Counted from the stretch's first letter, positions 1 through 5,435 are shown. The stretch: 6,747 nucleotides of DNA from an uncultured Ellagibacter sp. (GCA_934661105.1 CAKUIV010000107.1:1-6747); one strand, 5' to 3'. Numbers and translations are program-made. The notes: a model not told the origin generated them from the letters alone.

Positions 1-179
1 CGCCCGCGCACCACGATATCCGCATCAGGCGCAACCTTCACCGCCGCACTCGTCACGTACACGTCGTCGACCTTCACCTCATGAGCGAGCACAGCGCGCA
101 AAACGGTACCCCTATCAGGGAAAACACCTTGCTCGACGAGCAAATCATCAAGACGGATCTTTTTCGGCTTCTTATTCAT
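1..179 (-). CDS. S4-domain, TlyA-family rRNA methyltransferase (5' part only)
   Basis: The first 59 codons of a protein that continues beyond the left edge. After a lysine-rich start (MNKKPKK) comes the pattern RLDDLLVEQGVFPDRG, then a valine-rich stretch with KVDD and VTSAAVKV, ending near IVVRG. This is the layout of an S4 RNA-binding domain at the head of TlyA-type proteins, which methylate rRNA 2'-O positions of cytidine and are often annotated as hemolysins. The methyltransferase domain itself is outside the window, so another S4 protein, such as a pseudouridine synthase, cannot be fully excluded. The start at 179 is chosen because a TATAAT lies 7 nt upstream. In-frame ATGs also exist at 188 and 197, none with a convincing Shine-Dalgarno sequence at normal spacing (GGAG is only 3 nt from the 179 start). 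It is transcribed away from the small toxin gene. Confidence 0.8.
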   Translation of the reverse strand, partial: MNKKPKKIRLDDLLVEQGVFPDRGTVLRAVLAHEVKVDDVYVTSAAVKVAPDADIVVRG

Positions 180-186
180 GCGCTCC

Positions 187-192
187 ATTATA
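187..192 (-). promoter_or_regulatory. -10 box of the S4/TlyA-type gene, probably leaderless
   Basis: Perfect TATAAT on the minus strand. The A of the ATG at 179 is 8 nt past the last T, so transcription would begin at about 179-181, on or next to the start codon. No good -35 hexamer is visible at 16-18 bp. Leaderless mRNAs are common in actinobacteria, which makes this plausible, but it rests on one hexamer. Confidence 0.45.
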
Positions 193-226
193 TCCATAAA
201 TGAAGGGAACGTTTGTTCGTATTCTA

Positions 227-235
227 TGATACACT
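227..235 (+). promoter_or_regulatory. Extended -10 promoter of the toxin mRNA
   Basis: TGATACACT: an extended -10 element (TG, one base, TACACT). The transcript would start about 7 nt downstream, at 241-243, exactly where the 13-base inverted repeat CATGCAAGGTGGC begins. No convincing -35 box is present, as is typical when the TG extension is used. The promoter facing it at 467-475 has the same form and the same distance to the same repeat. Confidence 0.55.
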
Positions 236-283
236 GCAACCATGCAAGGTGGCGAGCTACCCCCCTACCTTAGGAGGTTGCTC

Positions 284-364
284 ATGGTTACCTACACAGA
301 TTTGTTCACGTTCTGTTTGGTTGTGATAGCGGTTATCGAGCTTACTTGCACGCTGAGGAAGTGA
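284..364 (+). CDS. Small hydrophobic peptide, candidate type I toxin (holin-like)
   Basis: A 26-residue ORF starting MVTYTDLFTF. AGGAGG lies at 272-277, 6 nt before the ATG, a perfect ribosome binding site. Residues 7-22 form one hydrophobic, presumably membrane-spanning segment (rich in V, I, L, F, with one Glu at 19 and Cys at 11 and 22). The C terminus is basic (LRK). Its size, the MVTY start, the single helix and the hairpin-rich 3' region match the tiny peptides often annotated as putative holin-like toxins in gut Firmicutes and actinobacteria; I recall this family from general knowledge and could not search it. Such peptides insert in the inner membrane and depolarise it when an antisense RNA is lost. 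A promoter and antisense promoter flank it. A 4-bp hairpin ACCT/AGGT (267-278) overlaps the ribosome binding site and could modestly limit translation. Toxicity is inferred. Confidence 0.72.
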   Translation: MVTYTDLFTFCLVVIAVIELTCTLRK

Positions 365-365
365 A

Positions 366-398
366 ATAGCCGCCCCCGCTAACACGGGAAACGGCTAT
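366..398. terminator. Hairpin after the toxin stop codon, likely terminator of the antisense RNA
   Basis: ATAGCCG (366-372) pairs with CGGCTAT (392-398), with CCCG/CGGG nested inside (375-378 with 385-388). On the plus strand it starts 1 nt after the toxin TGA and is followed by CTCCAC, which lacks a T-run. On the minus strand it is followed by TTTC, so it is better suited to ending the antisense RNA than the toxin mRNA. Both ends may use it inefficiently. Confidence 0.55.
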
Positions 399-425
399 CT
401 CCACAAGCTACAAACTTGTCAACGG

Positions 426-454
426 GGTAGCCGCCGTAGCAGCGGCGAGCCACC
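426..454. other. Imperfect stem-loop in the antitoxin/toxin 3' region
   Basis: A 29-nt stem-loop: GGTAGC and CCGCCG... on the left pair with CGGCG and GCCACC on the right, giving about 10 pairs with one mismatch and a bulged A around the loop TAGCAG. It is present in both strands' RNA. It competes with the long-range pairing of the same bases (424-431 and 449-458) to the toxin leader. No T-run follows on the plus strand. Confidence 0.55.
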
Positions 455-466
455 TTGCATGCATTC

Positions 467-475
467 AGTATACCA
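467..475 (-). promoter_or_regulatory. Extended -10 promoter of the antisense RNA
   Basis: On the minus strand: TGGTATACT, an extended -10 (TG, one base, TATACT). The start would be near 459-461, at CATGCAAGG, mirroring the toxin promoter at 227-235. TATACT is closer to consensus than the toxin's TACACT, and labile antitoxin RNAs usually have the stronger promoter. No -35 box stands out. It lies 41 bp past the asd stop codon. Confidence 0.55.
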
Positions 476-504
476 CCGTCACACGGCACTCGGCCACGCA
501 ATTC

Positions 505-522
505 GCCGTTAATCCTTACGGC
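505..522 (-). other. Short hairpin over the asd stop codon
   Basis: GCCGT (505-509) and ACGGC (518-522) form a 5-bp stem with an 8-nt loop that includes part of the asd TAA. Read in the asd direction it is followed by GAATTGCG, with no T-run, so it looks like a poor terminator. I see no better one between asd and the antisense promoter. Confidence 0.3.
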
Positions 523-1565
523 AGCAGAAGCTGCGCGATCTGCACGGCGTTGAGCGCCGCACCCTTGCGGATCTGATCGGCAACGACCCACATCGACAGG
601 CCATGGTCGACCGTGTCGTCACGGCGAATGCGTCCGACATAAGTGTCGTTCGTGCCCGCAAGCAGGCCGGGCATCGGGTACACATTGTTCGCCGGATCGT
701 CCATAAGCGTCACGCCGGGCGCTGCGGCGAGGGCGGCGCGCGCGGCTTCGGGCGTCACGTCGGCCGCGAATTCGACGTTCACCGCTTCGCCGTGGCAGCG
801 AAGCACCGGCACGCGCACGCAGGTCGCCGCGACCTTGATACCCTCGTCGCCCATGATCTTCTTCGTCTCGACGACCATTTTCCACTCCTCTTTGGTGGAA
901 TCGTCATCGAGGAACTTGTCGATGTGCGGGATGCAGTTGAAAGCGATGCGATGTTGGAACGCCTTCACCGTGAGGTCCTCATCGGGGGTGCCATCCAAAA
1001 ACTCGCGCGTCTGGTCGTAGAGCTCGGCCATGGCCGGGGCGCCCGCGCCCGACGCCGCCTGATAGGTCGACACCACGACGCGCGTGATCTTAGCCAGGTC
1101 GTAGAGGGGCTTCAACGCCACGACCATCTGGATAGTGGAGCAGTTCGGGTTCGCGATGACGCCAGAATGCCACGAAACGTCGCCCGGGTTCACCTCGGGA
1201 ACGACAAGCGGCACGTCCTCGTCCATGCGGAACGCGCTCGAGTTGTCGATCATGACCGCACCCGCCGCGACGACGGCCTCGCGCATGGCCTTCGACACGT
1301 CGGAGCCCGCGGAGAACAACGCGATGTCGACGCCCTCGAACGATTCAGGGGTCATTTCTTCCACAACGAGGTCGCCCGCAGGCACGTCCCCGCAGCCCTC
1401 GAACGGAAGCTTCTTGCCAGCGGAACGCGCAGAGGCGAGCGCGCGAACTTCAGACGCCGGGAAGTCGAGGTCGTGCAGCACCTTCAAAAACTCATTGCCG
1501 ACAGCACCTGTGGCTCCCGCCACAGCAACAACCGGATGAGCAGGCATAACTTTCGTCCATGTCAT
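516..1565 (-). CDS. asd: Aspartate-semialdehyde dehydrogenase
   Basis: A 349-residue cytosolic enzyme that reduces aspartyl-4-phosphate with NADPH to aspartate semialdehyde, the branch-point precursor of lysine/diaminopimelate, threonine and methionine. The nucleotide-binding loop GATGAVG is at 17-23. The catalytic cysteine is Cys142 in ANPNCSTIQM. The conserved glutamine is Gln169 in TYQAASGAG, and the catalytic histidine is His258 in RCHGEAV. Length is normal. The start at 1565 (MTWTKV) is set by AGGGGG at 1572-1577, 6 nt upstream; that site overlaps the lysC TAG. An internal ATG at codon 7 is possible but less well placed. The gene lies 10 nt after lysC and has no promoter of its own visible, so the two are co-transcribed, and the products act in consecutive steps. 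Confidence 0.96.
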   Translation of the reverse strand: MTWTKVMPAHPVVAVAGATGAVGNEFLKVLHDLDFPASEVRALASARSAGKKLPFEGCGDVPAGDLVVEEMTPESFEGVDIALFSAGSDVSKAMREAVVAAGAVMIDNSSAFRMDEDVPLVVPEVNPGDVSWHSGVIANPNCSTIQMVVALKPLYDLAKITRVVVSTYQAASGAGAPAMAELYDQTREFLDGTPDEDLTVKAFQHRIAFNCIPHIDKFLDDDSTKEEWKMVVETKKIMGDEGIKVAATCVRVPVLRCHGEAVNVEFAADVTPEAARAALAAAPGVTLMDDPANNVYPMPGLLAGTNDTYVGRIRRDDTVDHGLSMWVVADQIRKGAALNAVQIAQLLLP

Positions 1566-1575
1566 GATGTACCCC

Positions 1576-2118
1576 CTAGCGGCCCTTCTGCATCTTGGCG
1601 GCGATTTCCTCCGCCGAAAGCTGCGTCTCAACGAACACGCTGTCGGAATCGAGGCCGAACGCGGTGTGCAGGCACTGGACCGCGCGCGCGGCCTGCGCCC
1701 CGTCGACCACCACCGACAAGCGAATGGGGCTCGTCGAGATGGCGAGGATGTTGATGTTGTTCTCGCCGAGCGTCTGGAACGCCTTCGCAGCAACGCCGGG
1801 CGACGACTTCATGCCCGTGCCGACAAGGCTCACCTTGGCGATGTCCTCGTCGATCACGTACGTGCGCGCGTTGATGCCCGGGATGATATGCTCGACCGTT
1901 TCCTTGGCACGGGCCTCGTCACCGCCCGGGCAGGTGAAGCTGATGTCGGTGATGCCGTCCTCGGACACGTTCTGGATGATCATGTCGACGCTCACCTGGT
2001 TGCTCGCGAGCGCGCTGAACAGCTTCGCCGCCACGCCGGACATATCGGGCACGCCGCGAATCGTCATCTTGATCTCAGACGTGTCGTGCGCGATGCCGGT
2101 GATTACCGCTTCCTCCAT
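1576..2118 (-). CDS. lysC: Predicted LysC beta subunit from an internal start
   Basis: In frame with lysC, the ATG of codon 246 (MEEAVITGIAHD) is preceded by AAGGAGG at 2127-2133 with 8 nt between. Translation from it would give a 180-residue product holding both ACT domains and no kinase domain. In Corynebacterium glutamicum and Bacillus subtilis such an internal start near residue 250 yields the beta subunit of an alpha2beta2 enzyme, and the start sequence here (MEEAV, then TG) resembles the corynebacterial one. The product would mediate feedback control. That this start is used here is inferred from the Shine-Dalgarno match and family precedent. Confidence 0.65.
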   Translation of the reverse strand: MEEAVITGIAHDTSEIKMTIRGVPDMSGVAAKLFSALASNQVSVDMIIQNVSEDGITDISFTCPGGDEARAKETVEHIIPGINARTYVIDEDIAKVSLVGTGMKSSPGVAAKAFQTLGENNINILAISTSPIRLSVVVDGAQAARAVQCLHTAFGLDSDSVFVETQLSAEEIAAKMQKGR

Positions 2119-2853
2119 GTCGGGAGCCTCCTTGATATACGTACCCTCTGCCTCGGAAAACGCCGAGCGGGAATGGATGACCACGTTCCATTTGCGCGCG
2201 AATTCGACGGCGCGCATCTGCAGGACTCCGGCGCCAGCGCCAGCGAGTTCGAGCATGTCGTCGTAGGAAACCTGATCGAGCTTCTTCGCGCGCGGGCATA
2301 CACGCGGGTCGGCGGTGTAGACGCCGTCGACGTCGGAGTAGATCTCGCACACGTCCGCCTCGATGCCCCATGCCACGGCAACCGCCGTGGTGTCGGAGCC
2401 GCCGCGTCCGAGCGTGGTCATGTCGTCGTTGTCGTCGATGCCCTGGAAGCCGGCGACGACGGGAATGACGCCCTTGTTCACCGCGTCCATGATGCGGTCG
2501 CTGCGCACGCTCACGATTTTGGCCTTGTTGTGCGTGCCGTCGGTGCGGATGCCGGCCTGGCGGCCCGTGAAGCTCATGGCGCGGTAGCCGAGCGCCTCGA
2601 TCGCCATGGCCAGAAGCGTCATCGACACCTGCTCTCCGGTCGAAAGCAGCCGGTCGAGCTCGCGCGCGGGCGGGTTGGAGTTAAGGGCGTTCGCCAAGCC
2701 CATGAGCTCGTCGGTCGTCTTGCCCATCGCCGACACGACGGCGACGACGTCGTCGCCCGCTTTCTTCTTAGCGATCAGTTTTTTCGCAACCATCTGGATG
2801 CGCTCGGGCGACGCAACCGACGTCCCTCCGAATTTGCATACGATTAGCGACAT
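1576..2853 (-). CDS. lysC: Aspartate kinase (alpha subunit, full length)
   Basis: A 425-residue aspartokinase that phosphorylates aspartate to start the aspartate family pathway. The kinase domain occupies about 1-245: KFGGTSV at 7-13, SAMGKTTDEL at 41-50, STGEQVS at 71-77, and the nucleotide-site region TTLGRGGSDTTAVAVA at 146-161 with YSDVDGVYTADPR at 172-184. Two ACT domains follow (about 255-335 and 340-420), the usual site of feedback inhibition by lysine and/or threonine. Length and order match the short, monofunctional class of Corynebacterium and Bacillus LysC, in which alpha and an in-frame beta subunit come from one gene. The ATG at 2853 has only a weak purine-rich site upstream (AGAAAG), in contrast to the strong internal site before codon 246. 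No lysine riboswitch fits in the short leader. Confidence 0.96.
   Translation of the reverse strand: MSLIVCKFGGTSVASPERIQMVAKKLIAKKKAGDDVVAVVSAMGKTTDELMGLANALNSNPPARELDRLLSTGEQVSMTLLAMAIEALGYRAMSFTGRQAGIRTDGTHNKAKIVSVRSDRIMDAVNKGVIPVVAGFQGIDDNDDMTTLGRGGSDTTAVAVAWGIEADVCEIYSDVDGVYTADPRVCPRAKKLDQVSYDDMLELAGAGAGVLQMRAVEFARKWNVVIHSRSAFSEAEGTYIKEAPDMEEAVITGIAHDTSEIKMTIRGVPDMSGVAAKLFSALASNQVSVDMIIQNVSEDGITDISFTCPGGDEARAKETVEHIIPGINARTYVIDEDIAKVSLVGTGMKSSPGVAAKAFQTLGENNINILAISTSPIRLSVVVDGAQAARAVQCLHTAFGLDSDSVFVETQLSAEEIAAKMQKGR
2127..2133 (-). promoter_or_regulatory. Strong internal ribosome binding site within lysC
   Basis: AAGGAGG on the minus strand, 8 nt before the in-frame ATG at 2118. It is a better anti-16S match than the site of the full-length start at 2853. 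Within lysC it encodes residues around IKEA, where other codons would have served, so conservation of the bases could be tested. Confidence 0.65.
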
Positions 2854-2888
2854 GTCGTTCTTTCTTCTGAAAAGGAAACCTTTGCGCC

Positions 2889-2897
2889 ACTATACCA
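2889..2897 (-). promoter_or_regulatory. Candidate promoter of lysC-asd
   Basis: TGGTATAGT, an extended -10, lies about 35 nt before the lysC ATG and gives a leader of about 30 nt. The -35 position holds TGCGGT, a weak match. Just upstream (about 2904-2914) the bases CGGTTATACCG form a short palindrome that could bind a regulator, although it is short enough to be chance. Confidence 0.5.
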
Positions 2898-2944
2898 AAT
2901 CGCTCGGTATAACCGCACGTCCCAAAGGTGAAGCGGCATTATTC

Positions 2945-2962
2945 CATGATGACCGCATCATG
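2945..2962. other. Perfect 7-bp hairpin downstream of the MFS gene
   Basis: CATGATG (2945-2951) and CATCATG (2956-2962) around the loop ACCG, 41 nt past the MFS stop. In the MFS direction it is followed by GAATAATG rather than a T-run, so it may be a weak terminator or RNA-stabilising hairpin, or an operator between this gene and lysC. Confidence 0.4.
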
Positions 2963-3003
2963 CGCGGGAAAAGACGCAAGCAGCGATCCCGCCGCACGAC
3001 CCC

Positions 3004-4230
3004 CTAAGACGCGTCCGGCATCTTCCACAGAAGGACGAACCCGACGATGAACAGCATGGCGACGGAAAGCACGCCGATGGAGCTTGACCCGGTCAGCTGC
3101 GTGAAAACGCTCACCAAAAGCGTGCCCATGATGGTCGCGTACTTGCCGAAGATGTCGAAGAAGCCGTAGTACTCGTTGGCGTGTTCCTTCGGAATAAGCT
3201 TGCCGAACTCGCTGCGCGAAAGAGCCTGAATACCTCCCTGGAAGAGCCCCACGCACACCGCAAGCACCCAGAACTCCGTTGCGCTGCGCAGGAAAAACGC
3301 CGCGAACAGCGTGATCAGGAAGTAGGCGAACACGGCGATGAGCAGCATTTTCTTCGTGCCGAAGCGCGCGGAGAGACGCCCATAGGCGATGGCAGACGGA
3401 AACGCCACGAATTGCGTGACCAGAAGCGCAAGCACAAGCTGGGTGGAGTCGATGCCGAGATCGGTGCCGTAACTCGTCGACATGGCGATGATCGTGTGGA
3501 CGCCGTCGATGTAGAAGAAAAACGCGAGCATGAAGAACATGAGCCTTCGGTCGCGGAAGATCTTCTTGCAGGTGGAAACGAGCCCGCAAACCGTGTTGCG
3601 GAACAGATGCGGCTCACGCGGCTTGTAGTGCGTCTGGTGGACATCGCGCCAGATGGGAACGCTGAACGCAAGCCACCATACCGCCGTGATGACAAACGAG
3701 ATGCGGATGCCGTCGAGCTGCCCGATGCCGATGTTCTCGCCGAAGAGCACGATGACAAGGCACACGACGAACGGCGCGCACGACCCGATATAGCCCCATG
3801 CGTACCCTTGGGAAGACACCTCGTCGTAGCGGTCCTCTTCGGTGGCGTCGACCAAAAACGCATCGTAGAACACAAGCGACGCGTTCAGCATGACCGATGA
3901 GATGACGTAGATAACAAGAAACACCATCGCATCGCTTGGCACACCCATGACTGCAAGGGTCACCGCGCCCGTGCCGATTGTGCCGGCGAGGAATTTCTTC
4001 TTGTTCCCCTTAAGGTCGGCGATGCTCCCCAAAAAAGGCATGAGCAACGCAAGCACGAGCGACGCCACCGTGGACGCGTACCCCCACGCGACGACCGCCG
4101 AGGAATTCGGGTCGGCGATGGCGGAGAAATAGATTGGGATAAGGGTTGACGCGAGCAGCACGTAGGCCGAATTTCCCACATCGTATAAAACCCAGCTGCG
4201 TTCGGGTTTCGTCATCTTCGTGCGAGCCAC
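3004..4230 (-). CDS. UMF1/Atg22-family MFS transporter
   Basis: A 408-residue inner-membrane protein with 12 hydrophobic segments split by a longer basic loop around 194-230, the usual 6+6 MFS layout. The family signature SWVLYDVGNSAY is at 12-23, GRLSARFGTKK lies between helices 8 and 9, and FGKLIPKEHANEYYGFFD lies before helix 11; these are typical of the UMF1/Atg22-like (vacuole effluxer) group. Eukaryotic Atg22 exports amino acids from vacuoles, but the bacterial substrates are mostly unknown, so none is assigned. The start is GTG at 4230, supported by AGGAAGG 7 nt upstream; ATG at codon 6 is an alternative. The gene stands between lysC and the divergent phospholipase-like gene. A link to amino acid export is possible only by family analogy. 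Confidence 0.88.
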   Translation of the reverse strand: MARTKMTKPERSWVLYDVGNSAYVLLASTLIPIYFSAIADPNSSAVVAWGYASTVASLVLALLMPFLGSIADLKGNKKKFLAGTIGTGAVTLAVMGVPSDAMVFLVIYVISSVMLNASLVFYDAFLVDATEEDRYDEVSSQGYAWGYIGSCAPFVVCLVIVLFGENIGIGQLDGIRISFVITAVWWLAFSVPIWRDVHQTHYKPREPHLFRNTVCGLVSTCKKIFRDRRLMFFMLAFFFYIDGVHTIIAMSTSYGTDLGIDSTQLVLALLVTQFVAFPSAIAYGRLSARFGTKKMLLIAVFAYFLITLFAAFFLRSATEFWVLAVCVGLFQGGIQALSRSEFGKLIPKEHANEYYGFFDIFGKYATIMGTLLVSVFTQLTGSSSIGVLSVAMLFIVGFVLLWKMPDAS

Positions 4231-4318
4231 GTATCGACCTTCCTGCCTATAGAAAACAAACTCCCTGTTCAGAGCTTACTTTTATCATGAAGAAACTCGT
4301 GAGGGCGCACCCTGCACG

Positions 4319-4347
4319 TTAACAAAGCGCTTCTCATTGTATATGAT
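4319..4347 (+). promoter_or_regulatory. Near-consensus sigma-70 promoter of the phospholipase-like gene
   Basis: TTAACA (4319-4324), 17 bp, TATGAT (4342-4347): five of six matches in each hexamer with ideal spacing, the best promoter in the window. Transcription would start near 4354, giving a leader of about 40 nt with AGGAGG at 4378-4383. It rules out the in-frame ATGs at 4337-4345 as starts, since they lie in the promoter. Confidence 0.8.
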
Positions 4348-4393
4348 GCTCGAAGCGACCAACGTAAATTTCCCATCAGGAGGAGTGAAGGCC

Positions 4394-5350
4394 ATGCCCG
4401 CCATCATCACGCACGACGCATTCGGACAAGACGCCTACGCGCGCCAGTACACCGAAATCGGGTCGACGAAAGACGAAGTCGAGGCGTTCCTCCTGGGAAA
4501 CCAAGGGCCCGACCCCCTGTTCTACTCGGTGGCGAACCCCTTGCTTTCGCCCGTGCACAAGCTCGGCAGCCTCATGCATCACGACAAGCCGACCGAGGTC
4601 CTAGCTGCGTTCAAGCAAGCTGTGCTCGCGCTCGACGAATCCGACCGCTCGATCGGACGCGCCTACGCGCTCGGCTTCCTGGGACACTACGTGCTCGACT
4701 CGACCATGCACCCGCTCGTGTACTTCCACGAGTACGCGCTGTGCGATGCCGGCGAGCCGGGCCTTTCCCGTAAAGACGGCAACGAAGTGCATGCCGTCAT
4801 CGAAAGCGAGTACGACGAGATGGTGCTCACCGTCAAACGCGGCGAGACCGTTGCCACGTTCAACCCCGCCGTGAACATCCTCAAAGGATCCGACCGCATG
4901 CTCTCTATCGTGTCGACCATGTACGCGAACGCGGTGTTCTCCGTGTACGGCAAGATCATCCCGGTCCACGCCTTCGGCGATGCGGTAAGGTGCTTCCGCC
5001 TGGTGCAGCACCTGTTCCATTCGACCACCGGCTTGAAGCGCGAGGCGATCGCGCGCATCGAGGAACTTGCACGTCCCTATTCGTTCTATCGGGCCATGAG
5101 CCATCGCGCGATTCTCGCGGAAACGTGCGCCTACGACAACCGCGAGCATGCAACCTGGAAAAACCCCTTCACCGGCGAAACATCGGCCGACAGCTTCTGG
5201 GATCGCTACGAGCGCGCAAGCGAGCGATTCGATGCGGCGCGCAAGGCGTTCGACGCCGACGACTTCGACCTGGAAGCGGCACGCAAGATCACGGGCGACC
5301 TCAACTTCTCGGGCGACCCCGTCGAGGCGAAGCTGATCGCGGTGGAGTAG
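4394..5350 (+). CDS. Zinc-dependent phospholipase C-family protein
   Basis: A 318-residue protein. The pattern of likely metal ligands fits the zinc-dependent phospholipase C family: THD with His7, GNQGPDP with Asp40 (35-41), HHD at 62-64, GFLGHYVLDSTMHP with His98, Asp102 and His106 (94-107), and HAVIESEYDEM with His133 and Glu137 (133-143). The well-known members (Bacillus and Clostridium phospholipases C) are secreted and cleave phosphatidylcholine, but this one has no signal peptide or membrane segment. It probably acts inside the cell, and its substrate is unknown. The C-terminal part (about 200-318) is helical and not recognised. The ATG at 4394 follows AGGAGG and GGAG (4378-4385) at workable spacing; GTG at 4385 is too close to that site. 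It forms a single-gene transcript with its own promoter and terminator. Confidence 0.85.
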   Translation: MPAIITHDAFGQDAYARQYTEIGSTKDEVEAFLLGNQGPDPLFYSVANPLLSPVHKLGSLMHHDKPTEVLAAFKQAVLALDESDRSIGRAYALGFLGHYVLDSTMHPLVYFHEYALCDAGEPGLSRKDGNEVHAVIESEYDEMVLTVKRGETVATFNPAVNILKGSDRMLSIVSTMYANAVFSVYGKIIPVHAFGDAVRCFRLVQHLFHSTTGLKREAIARIEELARPYSFYRAMSHRAILAETCAYDNREHATWKNPFTGETSADSFWDRYERASERFDAARKAFDADDFDLEAARKITGDLNFSGDPVEAKLIAVE

Positions 5351-5389
5351 CGAACCGGGCGAACAGCCCGCATTCGGCCAGATAAACGA

Positions 5390-5435
5390 ACGGGGTCGGC
5401 GTCCGGGAAGCGATCCCAGACGCCGACCCCGTTTT
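5390..5435. terminator. Strong intrinsic terminator between convergent genes
   Basis: ACGGGGTCGGCGTC (5390-5403) pairs perfectly with 5419-5432, a 14-bp GC-rich stem. The loop can add GGGA/TCCC (5405-5408 with 5414-5417). TTTT follows on the plus strand (5432-5435). On the minus strand the tail is TCGTTTATC, less T-rich but serviceable. It lies 39 nt after the phospholipase-like gene and 30 nt after the convergent PhoU-like gene, and probably serves both. Confidence 0.9.

Larger units (their letters stand above)
366..460 (-). ncRNA. Candidate antisense antitoxin RNA
   Basis: A minus-strand transcript is predicted from the extended -10 at 467-475, starting near 460 and running through the two hairpins (454-426 and 398-366), about 95-100 nt. 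It would be complementary to the toxin mRNA 3' region up to or just into the stop codon. Overlap at the 3' side is the arrangement of known pairs such as txpA/RatA and bsrG/SR4 in Bacillus. Its first bases, GCAAGGTGGC, and a later GCTACCCC are identical to the toxin mRNA leader, so it could compete with that leader for the toxin 3' end. Ends are inferred from promoter and hairpin positions only; no open reading frame of note lies in it. Confidence 0.5.
241..461. repeat. 13-bp perfect inverted repeat framing the toxin locus
   Basis: CATGCAAGGTGGC at 241-253 is matched by its exact reverse complement at 449-461. Just inside, GCTACCCC (256-263) is matched by GGGGTAGC (424-431). In a toxin mRNA reaching about 458, these two segments would pair the 5' leader with the 3' tail, at least 18 bp in two blocks. 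The repeat also places identical sequence at the predicted 5' ends of the two convergent transcripts. A near direct repeat is present too: GTGGCGAGCTACC (250 onwards, after GG) resembles GCGGCGAGCCACC near 442-454. Confidence 0.8.

Noticed and set aside
241..461. Miniature transposable element with 13-bp terminal inverted repeats
   Set aside because: No target-site duplication is visible at the outer edges, and the repeats coincide with the predicted starts of two convergent transcripts, which the toxin-antitoxin reading explains better. Multiple genomic copies would reopen the question.
379..591. 70-codon minus-strand open frame across the toxin 3' region and asd end
   Set aside because: It overlaps asd and the structured antisense RNA, is Cys/Arg-rich and has no ribosome binding site; treated as chance.
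603..1754. Long plus-strand open frame of 383 codons opposite asd
   Set aside because: It is antisense to the well-supported asd gene, rich in Arg/His with no domain or ribosome binding site; a shadow caused by high GC at third codon positions.
1566..1793. In-frame N-terminal extension of asd into lysC
   Set aside because: The extension is Arg/Ser-rich, unlike any dehydrogenase, and would overlap lysC by over 200 bp. The start at 1565 has a good ribosome binding site and gives normal length.
1564..2847. Plus-strand open frame of 427 codons opposite lysC
   Set aside because: It mirrors lysC almost end to end and has a low-complexity His/Arg/Asp/Val composition typical of an antisense shadow frame.
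2854..3003. Lysine riboswitch before lysC
   Set aside because: The promoter candidate leaves only about 30 nt of leader and the whole gap is 150 bp, too short for the large lysine aptamer; no aptamer-like helices were seen.
4337..4393. Upstream in-frame ATGs for the phospholipase-like gene
   Set aside because: They lie within or just before the -10 box of the promoter at 4319-4347 and have no ribosome binding site; AGGAGG serves the ATG at 4394.
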